Shown piece after piece: positions 62,743-64,000 of a DNA stretch of 64,000 nt. The translations under genes and the position numbers were made by a program. Location of the stretch: positions 7,501 through 71,500 of the forward strand of contig CM055871.1 in assembly GCA_029582165.1 (NCBI GenBank), written 5' to 3'. Numbering within the stretch: the stretch's first letter is position 1; each line of letters begins with the position of its first letter. The notes beneath the pieces are model-generated. The model was not told the origin of the DNA. It was given only the letters and a program-made list of their open reading frames with translations, and did not search any database. Source of the stretch: Portulaca oleracea (lineage: Eukaryota > Streptophyta > Magnoliopsida > Caryophyllales > Portulacaceae).

Positions 62743-63561
62743 ATGTGGGTGAACAATCATACCATCTGGAGCACGTGCTCCAGGTGCACCTAATAAATTG
62801 CAGATCAATAGTGAGTACTCCAAACGAGGAGAATGATAGTGACATGATCAATAGTGAGTACTCCATAGGCCAATAATCAGATCTAAAGTTAGGAAAATGG
62901 TCAATAGTGAGAAACGGAAAAGCTGAGAAGAAGGAAAGACAAAGTTTCTGGACAATTCCATCTAGGGTGACTATCGACGTCGGGAGGAAGGAAGGATGCG
63001 TACGAGGTTGCACTGCTGCTAGGGTCGATTGTGGAGGGGAGGGAGAGCAAGAAGATTAAGAAAGTGAGTGAAAAAACAATGAGAGAGAAGAACAGAGAAT
63101 TAGAAGGGGAAAAAAAAAGAACTCATATGTTTGATAGCTGCAATGCCGGGACAAAGTAGGGAAGTCAATGTGTTGCGAGCGCCGAGCAAATGCCAACGAG
63201 GGAGTGCGAGCATAGAGGGATAACAAAGTGATCGAACAAAGAGAACATCAGACTAGAGAGTGAGAGACATTGTATAACTTTAAGGTTTTGCCAAAGAAAA
63301 TCTATTTTATTCTTAATTAAAACACCAAAATCCATTTTGACCGTGAACCATTTAGGTCAATCAATTCTGGCGTTTTTTATTGTTAAACTAGAACACCAAT
63401 TTAAGCCTAGAACCGGACTGGAGAGTTGGTCCGTTCACGGTTGAACAGATTGGACCGATTGGTTTGCTTCTTTACAACCTAGAGTGGCAGAGGGTGACAA
63501 TCGTGTTACCTCGTCTGTTAGAACAAATGCAATGACGATCCTTCCACATAATTTATCAGTA
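62743..63561. other. No gene recognised
   Basis: Purine-rich patch (62940-63120) and ACCGGACTGG-type sequence near 63410; nothing coding. Confidence 0.5.
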
Positions 63562-64000
63562 GGGGTGTCCAAAACCAGTTAACTACATTGGAAACGAGAA
63601 ACCGAAACCAAACTGCAACCATCAATTAACCGCATTGAAAATGTAGTTAACTGTTTTTCTCTCGTTTACGGTTAACCACCTGTTCCTAAAAATTTAAAGT
63701 AACAACAATATTGGAAAGTTTAACATTTTGCTTTCAAATTTCACATTTTCCCACTAAATTTATCAAAACCGTTAAAATGCTTCAAAAAAAAAAAAAAAGC
63801 AAAACGAAACATAAACCGGTTTAACTCGACCGTTACCCCAATCCCCAATTTTTACTGCATCAAAGTTTGAATTGCAACCTTTTTGTTGAGAGATTCCAAC
63901 CTCCCTTTTTATGGCTATCTTCATAGTGGAGGATATGGAGACGAAGGATGGGAGAGCATTTTTAGCAATTGCAGAGGAGAGAAAGGAACGAGGGACAATA
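63562..64000. mobile_element. Partial hAT-like MITE at the window edge
   Basis: Starts TAGGGGTGTCCAAAACCAG, a frequent plant hAT-MITE opening. The interior has GGTTAACC/AACCGTAA motifs in both orientations. The other end is not identified. Confidence 0.4.

Overview
The window is nuclear DNA of a flowering plant, most likely a eudicot. It is AT-rich, its genes have GT-AG introns, one gene encodes a cytosolic 60S ribosomal protein with plant-type promoter motifs, and another encodes a plastid-type MraY homologue. The rest is plant repeats: L1-type LINEs with a C-terminal RNase H, Ty1/copia, Ty3/gypsy-like LTRs, En/Spm, PIF/Harbinger, Mutator, hAT-like and Stowaway elements. I cannot name the species.

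Only two host genes look intact, both on the + strand. The first is a seven-exon gene (13323-27241) for a 491-residue MraY-like membrane protein with a plastid-type N-terminus. Its intron 1 carries a truncated copia element and its intron 4 carries a LINE scrap. The reading frame is clean across every splice junction, yet several motifs typical of working MraY enzymes have changed. The second is a four-exon RPL18a (eL20) gene (58956-60898) encoding 178 residues. A third, damaged host-like gene (about 50960-54100) resembles the large subunit of replication protein A. It is interrupted at a splice acceptor by a solo LTR with a perfect 5-bp target duplication.

Layout. 1-6.3 kb: LTR fragment, hAT-like MITEs, a foldback element, a 110-bp tandem array and an En/Spm-type exon. 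6.3-11.9 kb: LINE copy 1, with a 16-bp target duplication. 12.4-13 kb: MITEs. 13.3-27.2 kb: the MraY-like gene. 28.1-33.6 kb: LINE copy 2. 33.9-38.3 kb: a segmental duplication with a PIF/Harbinger transposase remnant between the copies and a poly(A) retroposon in one copy. 39.2-42.1 kb: nested MITEs and a Mutator-like element with 9-bp target duplication. 43-50.6 kb: satellite-like and gypsy-like sequence. 50.9-54.1 kb: the RPA-like gene with its solo LTR. 55.3-58.3 kb: LINE copy 3. 58.9-60.9 kb: RPL18a. 61-64 kb: MITEs and tandem duplications.

The elements show a layered history. Insertions sit within other repeats, and several have readable target-site duplications, so relative order can be inferred. 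All three LINEs are dead, each through different lesions. No CRISPR arrays, rRNA or tRNA genes were recognised.
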